From the NCBI GenBank assembly GCA_946186245.1, contig CAMHMN010000001.1, forward strand, positions 186,001 to 250,000: a stretch of 64,000 bases of DNA, given 5' to 3'. A program made the translations under genes and the position numbers. The DNA is from an uncultured Clostridia bacterium. GTDB taxonomy: Bacteria > Bacillota > Clostridia > Oscillospirales > Acutalibacteraceae. This document shows, piece after piece, positions 10,145-20,043 of this stretch (positions are counted from its first letter, which is position 1; the number at the start of each line of letters is the position of its first letter). Below the pieces are notes generated by a model, which was not told the origin of the DNA, searched no databases, and saw nothing but the letters and a program-made list of their open reading frames with translations.

Positions 10145-10593
10145 TGGGCATCCCCCTCAGCCGAGGGGGACGACGCAGACGGTGCGAATTCCCCGGACTG
10201 ATATTTTTTCAGGAATCCTCCGAGCACGCCGTTGACATAACCCGATTCGTCCTTGCCGGAAAATCTCTTTGTCAGCTCCACCGCTTCATTGATGGAAACG
10301 GTAGGATCGAGGTCCGGTATGTATATGATTTCATAAACAGCCAGTCTCAATGCGGCAAGTACGACCTTGGAAAGCCGGTTGATGCTGCGTCTGACCAGTA
10401 AAGATGAAATGTAAGAGTCAATTTCCTGTCGATGTGCAAACACTCCGTTAAGCAGCTGCCTTGCATAGTCGGAAATCTCGGAATCCCTTGCATCTCCGGC
10501 GTTTTTGAATATTTCCTCCGGTTCGTTGCCGTTGAATGATTCCTCAAAGATAAATTCAAAAGCCTGTTGTCTTGATTCACGTCTGTTAAGCAT
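10141..10593 (-). CDS. nusB: transcription antitermination factor NusB
   Basis: RRESRQQAFEFIFEESF...LSKVVLAALRLAVYEIIYIPDLDPTVSINEAVELTKRFS. Confidence 0.94.
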   Translation of the reverse strand: MLNRRESRQQAFEFIFEESFNGNEPEEIFKNAGDARDSEISDYARQLLNGVFAHRQEIDSYISSLLVRRSINRLSKVVLAALRLAVYEIIYIPDLDPTVSINEAVELTKRFSGKDESGYVNGVLGGFLKKYQSGEFAPSASSPSAEGDAQ

Positions 10594-10679
10594 AAATCTC
10601 CTCCGAAATATGGGATTAGTTTCTAATACACCCTTGGTTTATGAATAAAGCCGATACTTACCCATTTTTATTTATACCT

Positions 10680-10709
10680 ATTATAGCACATCCGTTTATG
10701 CTTTCACAA
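10680..10709 (-). promoter_or_regulatory. candidate promoter for the nusB operon (TTGTGA-18-TATAAT on minus strand)
   Basis: Minus-strand TTGTGA aagcataaacggatgtgc TATAAT. Confidence 0.5.
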
Positions 10710-10811
10710 CACTTTTATGATGATTTTTATTTTTATTCATTTTTTATTCATTAATGGATCATATCATGTCGGAAGTCAATGCCGAAAAAGCATAATTGCT
10801 CCTTTTTGTAC

Positions 10812-10840
10812 TTGACATATCGGTTGGAATAAAATATAAT
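10812..10840 (+). promoter_or_regulatory. consensus primary-sigma promoter TTGACA-17-TATAAT
   Basis: TTGACA tatcggttggaataaaa TATAAT upstream of the 10888 CDS. Confidence 0.8.
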
Positions 10841-10887
10841 ATACTTTATAATTTAGACACTATAAATATGATAGGAGAGTTGGCTGT

Positions 10888-11259
10888 ATGACTACGGCAT
10901 GTGTTGCCATTATTTTTATTGTATTGATTTCTTCCTATATATGTTCGCGCAGGGGATATGTGACGGTGGGTCGTTCCATCTTGCCTATTGCACTGGTTCC
11001 CGTGGGGCACATCATCGGCACGGAAGTGATCGTCCGCCTGATGAAGGTGGCCGGCCTGCTAAAAGAAATTGCCGCGGCAATGTCTATTGTGACAGCGGTG
11101 GACGTAGCGGGATGTGTCGTAGGCTGCACCGTTGTTTTTTTCCTGTCGCATTCCATTTTCAGGAGAAATGCGACCCGACGCACCTATTATACTACTCTGT
11201 CGGTCTTCATGGTCATATTGACGCTTGCACTTCTGATTAATTATTACAACGGTTTTTAA
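10888..11259 (+). CDS. small polytopic membrane protein, unknown function
   Basis: 123 aa with several hydrophobic spans; GGAGAG RBS upstream; consensus promoter. Confidence 0.7.
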   Translation: MTTACVAIIFIVLISSYICSRRGYVTVGRSILPIALVPVGHIIGTEVIVRLMKVAGLLKEIAAAMSIVTAVDVAGCVVGCTVVFFLSHSIFRRNATRRTYYTTLSVFMVILTLALLINYYNGF

Positions 11260-11299
11260 TCATTTGTATTTTGTCTTTTGCGGAAATCGCAGTCCGGTC

Positions 11300-11356
11300 A
11301 AGCTGCCGCATTCATTGCCAGTGATTGCAGCGGCTTGTTTTCTTTTTTTTTTTCTT
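11300..11356 (+). terminator. intrinsic terminator candidate
   Basis: aagctgccgc...gcagcggctt imperfect stem followed by a long T-rich tract. Confidence 0.6.
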
Positions 11357-11461
11357 TCTGACGTGAAAATGTAAACAAAATGTAAATTGATCGGATCCGT
11401 AAAGGGAAACGTCACTCATTTTTCGTATATAATCAATAAGCGAAAAAAGGGAGGAAGGCGT

Positions 11462-12511
11462 ATGAGCGAACCCATCAGACAGACGATTCTAGACGACAAG
11501 CTTGGAATTAGGGAGCAGACCGAGCAGATAGAAAAGCTGATTCTATCTCCCTACGCAACGCTTTCCTGCCAATCCATCGGACGTGACCGCAAAGAACCTC
11601 CATGTGAAATGCGCACGGTTTTCCAGCGGGACAGGGACAGGATCATCCATTGCAAGGCATTCAGGCGACTGAAGCATAAGACGCAGGTTTATCTTGCCCC
11701 CGGCAACGATCATTACCGCACACGGCTGGTGCACACGCTGGAAGTGTCTCAGATTGCCCGCGCCATCGCCCGTTCACTGCGGCTCAATGAAGATCTGACC
11801 GAAGCGATCTCGCTTGGACACGACCTGGGGCATACGCCCTTCGGACATGCAGGCGAAAGGGTGCTGGATATTGTACTTGCTTCGTCGGGCGGTTTCCGGC
11901 ATTATGAGCAGGGCGTCCGGGTGGTGGAAAAGCTGGAAAACGACGGAAAAGGGCTGAACCTAACCAAAGAAGTCCGGGACGGCATCATGTGCCACACCAA
12001 AGGCCCGGAAGCATTTACCCCGGAAGGCAGAATCGTTCGCATCGCGGACAAAATCGCCTATATGAATCACGACATCGACGACAGCATAAGAGCCGGCATT
12101 CTCAGCGAGGAGGATATTCCTTCCCACCTCAGAGATATTCTGGGGACAGGCTCTTCCAGACGCATCAACAATATGATACTCAATGTCTATCAGAACAGTC
12201 ATGAGGGAAACATCGGCATGTCAGAGGATTTCTCCAAGGCATTCTATGAGCTGCACTCATTCCTTTATCGCAATGTATACAGGGACAGCGCCGCAAAGGT
12301 AGAGGAAGGGAAGGCGGAGGAGCTGATCGAGATTCTCTTCCATTATCTGTGCAACCATCCGAACAGGGTGCCGGTTGAATACCGTCAGATCATGAGGGAA
12401 GAGGGCGTCAACAGGGCGGTCGCGGATTATATTGCCGGAATGAGCGACACCTATGTGGTAGAGCTTTACAAAGAAATCTTCATACCAAAAGGCTGGGAGG
12501 TTCATTCCTGA
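11462..12511 (+). CDS. dgt: dGTP triphosphohydrolase-like HD protein
   Basis: FRRLKHKTQVYLAPGNDHYRTRLVHTLEVSQIARAIARSL, GHDLGHTPFGHAGE HD motifs. Confidence 0.93.
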   Translation: MSEPIRQTILDDKLGIREQTEQIEKLILSPYATLSCQSIGRDRKEPPCEMRTVFQRDRDRIIHCKAFRRLKHKTQVYLAPGNDHYRTRLVHTLEVSQIARAIARSLRLNEDLTEAISLGHDLGHTPFGHAGERVLDIVLASSGGFRHYEQGVRVVEKLENDGKGLNLTKEVRDGIMCHTKGPEAFTPEGRIVRIADKIAYMNHDIDDSIRAGILSEEDIPSHLRDILGTGSSRRINNMILNVYQNSHEGNIGMSEDFSKAFYELHSFLYRNVYRDSAAKVEEGKAEELIEILFHYLCNHPNRVPVEYRQIMREEGVNRAVADYIAGMSDTYVVELYKEIFIPKGWEVHS

Positions 12512-12544
12512 CCTTATTCTTTTATCCCATCTGAGGAAGGAGTA

Positions 12545-14305
12545 ATGCATCTCTTGCTTTCGCAGGAATTTATCAACGAAGTCAAGGACAGAAATGACAT
12601 AACCGATGTGATAAGCGGATATGTCAGCCTGAAGAGAAGCGGACGCAATTCCAAAGGACTGTGTCCTTTTCATTCGGAAAAAACGCCGTCCTTCACGGTG
12701 TACGGAGATACGGCGTCGTTCTATTGCTTTGGTTGTCAGGCGGGCGGCGACGTGATCGGCTTTATTCGGAGAATAGAAAACCTGGATTACATCGAAGCCG
12801 TTAAGTTTCTTGCCAACCGGGCGGGGCTGGCGGTTCCCGAAGAGGGAAAAAATGACGGGCTGTCTCACATGCGGCTGAGAATACGTGAACAGAACCGGGA
12901 AGCGGGAAGGTTTTTCTACAAATCCCTTTATTCACCCGCCGGAAGGCAGGCGCTGGAATATTTTCATTCACGCGGTTTGTCTGACGAAACCATCCGGCAC
13001 TTCGGGCTGGGCTGGTCGCCTGACGGCTGGGATTTTCTGGCGCGTCATCTTCAGGAACTGGGGTATAAGCGCGATGAAATACTGGCAGCCGATCTCGGTT
13101 ACACATCGAGGAAGGGAGGCATCATCGACCGTTTCCGCAACAGGGTGATGTTTCCGATCTTCGATCTGCAAGGCAATGTGGTAGCCTTCGGCGGCAGAAA
13201 GTTTACCGAGGACGTGGTCGGCGGCAAGTATGTCAATACCAGCGATACCCTGATTTATAAAAAAACCAACCATCTATTTGCCATGAATCTTGCCAAAAAC
13301 TGCAAGTCACGCGAGCTGATACTCTGTGAAGGATATATGGACGTCATCGCTCTTCATCAGGCGGGATTTTCCAATGCGGTGGCGGCTCTCGGCACAGCCG
13401 TCACACCACAGCAGGCCAGAGTCCTTCATAAATACGCCGACAGGGTGGTTCTCTCACAGGACGGGGATGAGGCAGGTCAGAAATCCATTGCCCGTTCCAT
13501 TCCGATCATGAAGGAGGAAGGTCTGGATGTGCGGGTGCTGCAGATCACCGGCGCGAAGGATCCGGATGAATTTATCAGGAAATACGGGCCGGAGCGTTTC
13601 AAGAGCCTTCTGGAGGGCTGCTCAAACGATATTGAATACAGCCTCATGCGCATAGAATCAAAATACGACGTCTCGACCGACGATGGCCGGCTTCATTACC
13701 TGCGGGAAGTGTGCAACTATCTCAGCGGGCTGGGAGGGCTGGAGCGTGAAGTGTACGCGGCGAGAATCGCGGACAAGCTCCACATCGAAAAATCCGCCGT
13801 CATCAGTCAGTCGGAGGCTTCCGCACGCCGCAGGGCGAGAATGGAAAAGGACAAGGAATTCCGCGAAATGGCAAAAAACACCGCCGGCATCGGCAGCAGA
13901 ATCAACCCTGAACGCAGCGCGAATCTCCGGGCGTCAAACGCCGAATATTCCCTGCTGTCAATGCTTTTTCTGCATCAGGATATGATTGATAAAACGGCAG
14001 TCCTGCTTCCTCCGGAGGATTTTGTCACGGAATTCGGCAGAAAAATCTATTCCGAGTTTATCGAGATTCACTCATCCGGCCAGGAGATCAGTGTATCACT
14101 GCTTTCCACCCGATTCAGCGAAGAGGAATGCGCCGAAATCGTCCGTATTGTCAACTGCTACGACTCGGTCGCAAAGGATGATTACGATACGCTGATCAGC
14201 ATTATCAAAAACGAGAGATTCACTCCCAAGCCGCAGGACGCCGCGAAGCTCTCTGCGGACGAGCTTCTTGAGCAGATGAACCGCCTAAAGAAGAAAAAAA
14301 ACTGA
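12545..14305 (+). CDS. dnaG: DNA primase
   Basis: Zn finger CPFHSEKTPSFTVYGDTASFYCFGCQAGGDVIGF; toprim ELILCEGYMDVIALHQAG. Confidence 0.96.
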   Translation: MHLLLSQEFINEVKDRNDITDVISGYVSLKRSGRNSKGLCPFHSEKTPSFTVYGDTASFYCFGCQAGGDVIGFIRRIENLDYIEAVKFLANRAGLAVPEEGKNDGLSHMRLRIREQNREAGRFFYKSLYSPAGRQALEYFHSRGLSDETIRHFGLGWSPDGWDFLARHLQELGYKRDEILAADLGYTSRKGGIIDRFRNRVMFPIFDLQGNVVAFGGRKFTEDVVGGKYVNTSDTLIYKKTNHLFAMNLAKNCKSRELILCEGYMDVIALHQAGFSNAVAALGTAVTPQQARVLHKYADRVVLSQDGDEAGQKSIARSIPIMKEEGLDVRVLQITGAKDPDEFIRKYGPERFKSLLEGCSNDIEYSLMRIESKYDVSTDDGRLHYLREVCNYLSGLGGLEREVYAARIADKLHIEKSAVISQSEASARRRARMEKDKEFREMAKNTAGIGSRINPERSANLRASNAEYSLLSMLFLHQDMIDKTAVLLPPEDFVTEFGRKIYSEFIEIHSSGQEISVSLLSTRFSEEECAEIVRIVNCYDSVAKDDYDTLISIIKNERFTPKPQDAAKLSADELLEQMNRLKKKKN

Positions 14306-14404
14306 TTTAAAATCCGGTTACCAAAAATCGGGTTGAATATAATAAAGAATGACTTTTTAAGTCGCAAAGCATATTCCCAAAGCAACGAAAGGTTGATAAA
14401 ACAC

Positions 14405-15508
14405 ATGGCAGCAACAAACGCAAAGTCTATTCTCAGGGAACTTGCCGAGAGAGCCAAGGCCAACGGCAGGATTTCTCATCAGGAAATTATGGATGCACTG
14501 GCAGACGTCGATGTAAATCCCGAAACCATCGAGAGCTTTTACTTAAAGCTGGAAAGCATGGAAATCGAGATTATTGAAAACGATGAAGACAGCCTGTCCA
14601 TAGAATCGTTGGAAATCAATGAAGACGATGACGACGAGGAAAGAGGCAGCAATTATTATAATGACGCCGAAGCAATGGGCATCTATGTGGAGGATCCTGT
14701 CAAGGCATATTTAAGAGATATCGGAAAAATCAGGCTTCTTTCAAACGACGAGGAAAAGGAGCTTGCCGCAAAAATAATGGCGGGCGACAAGGAAGCAAAG
14801 AAAAGACTCAGCGAGGCCAATCTCCGTCTGGTAGTCAGCATTGCAAAGAAGTACATGAATCGCGGTCTGCAATTCCTCGATCTCATCCAGGAGGGAAATC
14901 TGGGTCTGATCAAGGCGGTGGAGAAGTTTGATCCCAGCAAGGGATTCAAATTTTCCACGTATGCTACCTGGTGGATCCGTCAGGCGATCACCCGTGCCAT
15001 AGCGGATCAGGCAAGGACCATACGCATTCCTGTCCACATGGTGGAAACCATCAATAAAGTCAAGCGAGCCAAGGCACAGCTCACAGCGGAGAACGAGAAG
15101 GAGCCGCGTCCCGAAGAAATCGCTCAGCTGCTCGGAATGGATGCCGAAAAGGTGCGGGAAATCATCCGTATTTCACAGGAACCCGTTTCTCTCGAAACCC
15201 CGATAGGGGAGGAAGAGGACAGTCATCTGGGAGATTTTATCAAGGATGAAGATCAGGCGGCCCCGGAGGACGCGGTGGGCAACATGATTCTTCACGACCT
15301 GATTTCCGAGGTGCTGGATACGCTCACTGAACGCGAGGCGGAGGTCATCCGTCTGAGATACGGTCTGGAGGACGGCAGATGCCATACGTTGGAGGAAGTG
15401 GGCAAGCAGTTTGACGTCACAAGAGAACGCATCCGTCAGATCGAGGTAAAGGCGATACGCAAACTCAGACATGTCACACGCAGCAGCAAGCTCAAAGGCT
15501 TTACATAA
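14405..15508 (+). CDS. rpoD: RNA polymerase sigma-70 factor (paralog 1 of 3)
   Basis: [75 protein letters not shown]; directly after dnaG. Confidence 0.94.
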   Translation: MAATNAKSILRELAERAKANGRISHQEIMDALADVDVNPETIESFYLKLESMEIEIIENDEDSLSIESLEINEDDDDEERGSNYYNDAEAMGIYVEDPVKAYLRDIGKIRLLSNDEEKELAAKIMAGDKEAKKRLSEANLRLVVSIAKKYMNRGLQFLDLIQEGNLGLIKAVEKFDPSKGFKFSTYATWWIRQAITRAIADQARTIRIPVHMVETINKVKRAKAQLTAENEKEPRPEEIAQLLGMDAEKVREIIRISQEPVSLETPIGEEEDSHLGDFIKDEDQAAPEDAVGNMILHDLISEVLDTLTEREAEVIRLRYGLEDGRCHTLEEVGKQFDVTRERIRQIEVKAIRKLRHVTRSSKLKGFT

Positions 15509-15542
15509 TTGCTCATGGTGTTTTTAAGGGAGGGATTGTTTA

Positions 15543-16598
15543 GTGAGTACGTCAGAAAAAAAAGAAACGCTTAGAAAGATTGTTGAATCGGGAAAATCCA
15601 AAGGAAGTCTCAGCAACAGGGAAATAATAGATACGTTGGCCGACGTCAATATCAGCGCGGAGCAGCTGGAAAAACTCTACGACAAGCTGGAGGCAAACGG
15701 CATTGAAATCGTTGAGGATTCACTGGACGATGTCATAGATGATATCTCCTCTGATGCCGGCAGCGATGAAGTTCTGGTGGACGATTCGGTTAAAATGTAC
15801 CTCCGAGAAATCGGCAGCATCGAAATGCTTACTCCCGAAGAAGAAAAGGATATTGCACGCAGGATTACCGAAGGGGATAACAGCGCCAAAAAGCGTTTGA
15901 GCGATGCCAATCTCAGGCTGGTGGTCAGTATAGCCAAAAGATACATGAATCGCGGTCTGCCGTTCCTCGACCTGATCCAGGAAGGTAATCTGGGTCTGAT
16001 CAAGGCAGTGGATAAATTTGATCCTACCAAGGGATTCCGTTTTTCGACTTACGCGACATGGTGGATCAGACAGTCCATCACCCGTGCCATCGCGGATCAG
16101 TCCAGGACCATACGAATACCTGTTCATATGGTGGAAAATATAAATAAAGTAAAGCGTGCAAAAGCACAGCTTCTTGCGGAAAATGAAAAAGAACCTCGTC
16201 CCGAGGACATTGCCGATCTGCTCGGCATGGACGAGGCAAAGGTGCGTGAAATCATACGCATTTCCCAGGAGCCGGTTTCTCTTGAAACACCTATCGGAGA
16301 AGAAGAGGACAGCCACCTGGGGGATTTCATCAAGGACGATGAACAGAAAGCACCCGAGGACGTGGTGAGCAATATGATGCTGCACGACCTGATTTCGGAA
16401 GTATTGGAAACCCTCAGTGAAAGGGAAGCCGAGGTAATCCGCCTGCGGTACGGTCTGGTTGACGGAAGATGTCACACTCTGGAAGAAGTGGGACTCAGAT
16501 TTGATGTGACCCGCGAACGTATCAGGCAGATAGAAGCCAAGGCTTTGAGAAAACTCAGACAGTTTACCAGAAGAAACAAGCTCAACGGATATACATAA
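15543..16598 (+). CDS. RNA polymerase sigma-70 factor (paralog 2 of 3)
   Basis: Complete sigma regions 2-4; [54 protein letters not shown] start. Confidence 0.94.
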   Translation: MSTSEKKETLRKIVESGKSKGSLSNREIIDTLADVNISAEQLEKLYDKLEANGIEIVEDSLDDVIDDISSDAGSDEVLVDDSVKMYLREIGSIEMLTPEEEKDIARRITEGDNSAKKRLSDANLRLVVSIAKRYMNRGLPFLDLIQEGNLGLIKAVDKFDPTKGFRFSTYATWWIRQSITRAIADQSRTIRIPVHMVENINKVKRAKAQLLAENEKEPRPEDIADLLGMDEAKVREIIRISQEPVSLETPIGEEEDSHLGDFIKDDEQKAPEDVVSNMMLHDLISEVLETLSEREAEVIRLRYGLVDGRCHTLEEVGLRFDVTRERIRQIEAKALRKLRQFTRRNKLNGYT

Positions 16599-16625
16599 TC
16601 GAGGCTTTTTCGACAGCAACGAATC

Positions 16626-17714
16626 ATGAGGGAGGGAATATCATTGAATCCGACCGATAAAAAGGGCACTCTGCGCAAACTTGCCGAAAAGGGGAAAGAA
16701 AAAGGCAGTCTCAGCAATCAGGAAATCCTTGACGCGCTGGCAGAAATCAATTTCAGTCCGGAACAGCTCGAAAAGCTATATGACAAGCTGGAAGCCAACG
16801 GCATTCAGATTGTGGAGGACAGCGTTGAGGAGGAATCCCTGGAAGAACTGGGGTCAGGCGAAGGCGAGGCTTCCTATGACGGCAGTTTGATCGACGATCC
16901 TGTCAAAATGTATCTCAGGGAAATCGGCAGCATTCCCATGCTCAAATCCGAGGAAGAACAGGATATTGCCCGTCGAATTGCAGAAGGCGACGAAAGTGCG
17001 AAAAAGAGGCTCTGCGAAGCAAATCTCCGGCTGGTAGTGAGCATCGCGAAACGATATATCGGAAGAGGAATGCCTCTGCTTGATCTGATTCAGGAGGGAA
17101 ATCTCGGACTAATCAAAGCTGTGGACAAGTTCGATCCGTCAAAAGGGTTCAAGTTTTCGACCTATGCGACCTGGTGGATCCGTCAGTCTGTATCGCGTGC
17201 CATCGCAGATCAGGCCAGAACCATCCGGATTCCCGTTCACATGGTAGAGAATATCAATCGCGTAAAAAAGGCGCAGAGTTTTCTGCTTAACGAAAAGGGA
17301 AAAGAACCGACTAACGCAGAGGTGGCAAAGTTTGTTGATATGCCCGAAGAAAAAGTCGTGGAAATCATGCGCATTTCACAGGATACTGTTTCATTGGAAA
17401 CCCCTATCGGAGAAGACGGAGAAAGCCTTTTTGGCGATACAATTAAAGATGAAACACAGGAGGATCCGGAGGATGCGGCTTCGGACAGCATGTTGAAGAA
17501 GGAGATCAACGCCGCACTTCGTACCCTTACGCCGCGGGAGATGGCTGTGCTCAAGCTTCGTCACGGTATTGACGGCGAACGGGAGCATACTCTGGAAGAG
17601 GTGGGAGCGCAGTTCAATGTGACCCGCGAAAGAATCCGGCAGATCGAAGCCAAAGCCCTTCGGAAGTTGAGACATCCCAGCCGCAGCAAAAAGCTGAAGG
17701 ATTTTCTTTCCTGA
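16626..17714 (+). CDS. RNA polymerase sigma-70 factor (paralog 3 of 3, most divergent)
   Basis: [59 protein letters not shown]. Confidence 0.94.
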   Translation: MREGISLNPTDKKGTLRKLAEKGKEKGSLSNQEILDALAEINFSPEQLEKLYDKLEANGIQIVEDSVEEESLEELGSGEGEASYDGSLIDDPVKMYLREIGSIPMLKSEEEQDIARRIAEGDESAKKRLCEANLRLVVSIAKRYIGRGMPLLDLIQEGNLGLIKAVDKFDPSKGFKFSTYATWWIRQSVSRAIADQARTIRIPVHMVENINRVKKAQSFLLNEKGKEPTNAEVAKFVDMPEEKVVEIMRISQDTVSLETPIGEDGESLFGDTIKDETQEDPEDAASDSMLKKEINAALRTLTPREMAVLKLRHGIDGEREHTLEEVGAQFNVTRERIRQIEAKALRKLRHPSRSKKLKDFLS

Positions 17715-17766
17715 CCGGTCGAGGTGAATTCTGAATAAAAAATAAATAATTGAATTCACAATCCTG

Positions 17767-17795
17767 TTGACAATCCGCCGTTTTTATTCTAATAT
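17767..17795 (+). promoter_or_regulatory. candidate promoter TTGACA-17-TAATAT
   Basis: TTGACA atccgccgtttttattc TAATAT upstream of the repeat membrane protein. Confidence 0.6.
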
Positions 17796-17857
17796 AATAC
17801 TGTGTGGTATCCCATGCCATTTACAAACGAAGTTTATTTGAAGGGAAGTATTATGTA

Positions 17858-19078
17858 ATGGACAACAACAATTTGCAGCCTGAAAAGGCTGAAATCCCCT
17901 CTTTCAACACCATTCAGGATCTGCCTACCGTGGAAGTTCCCAAGCTGGAAAACACGCAGCCGGTTACGACATTTCCTCAGCAGGCGCAGCCCGTTCCGCA
18001 GGCACAGCCGTTCCGGCAGGCGCAGCCCGTTCCGCAGGTACAGCCGTTCCAGCAGACGCAGCCTGTTCCGCAGGCACAGCCTTTCCAGCAGGCGCAGCCC
18101 ATCCCCCAGGCGCAGCCATATGGCTATCCGCCCAATAATGCAGCGGTATTTATTCCGGCAGCTCAGCCTGCGGGCAGAAAAAAGCATTCCGCCGGTCGCA
18201 TCGTTGCTCTTGTATTCGGAATCATACTGACTGTCATAAACGTATTATTGGAACTGCTGCTCTTTATCGGAGATGCCTCCTCCGGGTTTCAGGATCCGTC
18301 CACTATGATTTTCGCCTATGTCTTCTTTGGTATCTTCCTGGTCATCGGCATAGCACTTATTGTTCTTGGCACTCGCAAATCCAATAATACGGTATATACC
18401 GGAATACAGCAGCCATATATGGGAATGCCTCTACAGACATCCCAGCCGTTCTCTGCTGTACCGGTACAGACTTCCGCTCCGGTGCAGACTTCCGCTCCGG
18501 TACAGACTTCCGCTCCGGTGCAGACTTCCACGCCGGTGCAGACTTCCGCTCCGGTACAGACTTCCGCTCCGGTGCAGACTTCCACGCCGGTGCAGACTTC
18601 CGCTCCGGTACAGACTTCCGCTCCGCTACAGACTTCCGCTCCGGTGCAGACTTCCACGCCGGTGCAGACTTCCGCTCCGGTACAGACTTCCGCTCCGGTA
18701 CAGACTTCCACGCCGGTGCAGACTTCCGCTCCGGTACAGACTTCCGCTCCTGCAGCATCTGCCTTTGATTATACGCCTACTTCTGTTATAGGCGAGGATT
18801 TGGAAACATTAGGCAAGAAAACGGCCTTTAAATCCAGTCTGGGTTCTATTGGAATTGTGGTTCTGATGTGGGCGATTTTCCTGTCAATGGTGTTTTTCAT
18901 GCACAAATGGGTCATGATGGCATGGTGGTTCTACGTTATTCCTATTCTGATCTCGATAGGTGCTATTAAGAACAGTCCGAAATCAGTATTTGCATGGATT
19001 TCAATGATTGTTTCCATACTGTCTATCGTGATGTATTTCGTTGTTTCAATTCTTCTGCTTCCCTATATGCAGCACTGA
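17858..19078 (+). CDS. membrane protein with P/Q-rich N-terminal repeats and (PVQTSA/T)n linker
   Basis: ATG after GAAGGGAAG RBS; hydrophobic segments flank the repetitive linker. Confidence 0.8.
   Translation: MDNNNLQPEKAEIPSFNTIQDLPTVEVPKLENTQPVTTFPQQAQPVPQAQPFRQAQPVPQVQPFQQTQPVPQAQPFQQAQPIPQAQPYGYPPNNAAVFIPAAQPAGRKKHSAGRIVALVFGIILTVINVLLELLLFIGDASSGFQDPSTMIFAYVFFGIFLVIGIALIVLGTRKSNNTVYTGIQQPYMGMPLQTSQPFSAVPVQTSAPVQTSAPVQTSAPVQTSTPVQTSAPVQTSAPVQTSTPVQTSAPVQTSAPLQTSAPVQTSTPVQTSAPVQTSAPVQTSTPVQTSAPVQTSAPAASAFDYTPTSVIGEDLETLGKKTAFKSSLGSIGIVVLMWAIFLSMVFFMHKWVMMAWWFYVIPILISIGAIKNSPKSVFAWISMIVSILSIVMYFVVSILLLPYMQH
17981..18124 (+). repeat. 36-bp (12-aa) tandem repeat, about 4 units: QAQPVPQAQPFx
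   Basis: QAQPVPQAQPFR / QAQPVPQVQPFQ / QTQPVPQAQPFQ / QAQPIPQAQPYG. Confidence 0.85.
18461..18748 (+). repeat. 18-bp tandem repeat, 16 units (ccggtRcagacttccRcK), with 54-bp higher-order pattern
   Basis: Read directly: 16 consecutive 18-mers encoding PVQTSA or PVQTST (one PLQTSA). Confidence 0.95.
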
Positions 19079-19196
19079 TCGCATCACCGCTGGCTATTCG
19101 CAATCATCTGGCCGGCGGTGATTTTTGATTATCTGAATATCATGATTGCAATTGACGGTATGATGTGTTATAATCAATGCGGGAGTGTGATTTACT

Positions 19197-19901
19197 ATGA
19201 AAACAAAACTGATTGTGTTGTTACTTGTCTCTGCATTGCTGATCTCGCTGTGTTCCTGCAATCAATCGAAGAGTCATCCGACAGATTCGCTTTCGTCAGA
19301 TGCGGAGGCGCTTTCATCGTGGAATCCCCGGATTTCTGAGCGCAAAGTGATCAAAGACAGCGGAAGCATGTGCGGTGTGCTGTTTATAGGCAATACCGAA
19401 GCCGACAGGAATGATATGAAAAATAACCGCAAGTATTATGAGGAGCTCTTCCGGTCTTCCGGCAGTCTGGAAAAATTCGGTTTTTTGAAGGATATTCCCG
19501 ACGAACAGTTTGTGAGCACGGCCTTGGGATGTGACCTGTACTTGATTATTCCTGCTGACCCGAAGGCAAAGGTGGAGATCCATCAGGTCAAGCTCGATGT
19601 TGATAACGATTTTGCCCAGACGGTTGAGGAAACACTGTACACCAGCGAAATCGGCGCGCCGGTGGTACTTCGGTGCAATTACAGCGATATTTTTTCCGAC
19701 GCGCAGGTCAGGATCACCGACAGCGACGGAGAGGAACTGATATGGTATCCCTTTATCAGTCTGCGGAACGGCAAAGTGCTGAACAAGACCGAGGACGGCA
19801 AGAAGCTGTATGATTTTACTGACTATGGATACATGGACGACGATGATGACGACAATGACGACAATGACGACAATGACGACAATGACGACAATGACGATTA
19901 A
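19197..19901 (+). CDS. putative lipoprotein with D/N repeat C-terminal tail
   Basis: Signal peptide with lipobox-like LLISLCSC; tail DDDDDNDDNDDNDDNDDNDD. Confidence 0.75.
   Translation: MKTKLIVLLLVSALLISLCSCNQSKSHPTDSLSSDAEALSSWNPRISERKVIKDSGSMCGVLFIGNTEADRNDMKNNRKYYEELFRSSGSLEKFGFLKDIPDEQFVSTALGCDLYLIIPADPKAKVEIHQVKLDVDNDFAQTVEETLYTSEIGAPVVLRCNYSDIFSDAQVRITDSDGEELIWYPFISLRNGKVLNKTEDGKKLYDFTDYGYMDDDDDDNDDNDDNDDNDDNDD
19848..19892 (+). repeat. 5 x 9-bp tandem repeat GACGACAAT
   Basis: Five exact consecutive copies, immediately before GACGATTAA. Confidence 0.95.
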
Positions 19902-19930
19902 TCATCCACATTATTAATAGACAAAAAGTT

Positions 19931-19973
19931 AAATCCTTCTTTGTGCAATTTATACGTTCAAAGGAGGATTTTT
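19931..19973 (+). terminator. intrinsic terminator candidate
   Basis: aaatccttctttg...caaaggaggattttt. Confidence 0.65.
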
Positions 19974-19975
19974 GA

Positions 19976-20004
19976 TTGACAAAAAATGTAATTGATGTTA
20001 TAAT
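19976..20004 (+). promoter_or_regulatory. consensus promoter TTGACA-17-TATAAT for thrH
   Basis: TTGACA aaaaatgtaattgatgt TATAAT. Confidence 0.8.
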
Positions 20005-20043
20005 AGCACATGACAATAACAAACTCCGAAAGGAAGATTATTT

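Noticed and set aside
18461-18748. Possible CRISPR-like array
   Set aside because: Units are contiguous with no spacers and lie in frame inside a CDS.
18316-18791. Long open frames on both strands across the 18-bp repeat (RCRLPLRYRLPL..., EVCTGAEVCTGAE..., ERKSVPERKSAP...)
   Set aside because: The 18-bp unit is a multiple of 3 and lacks stops in several frames; these are by-products of the repeat in the real CDS.
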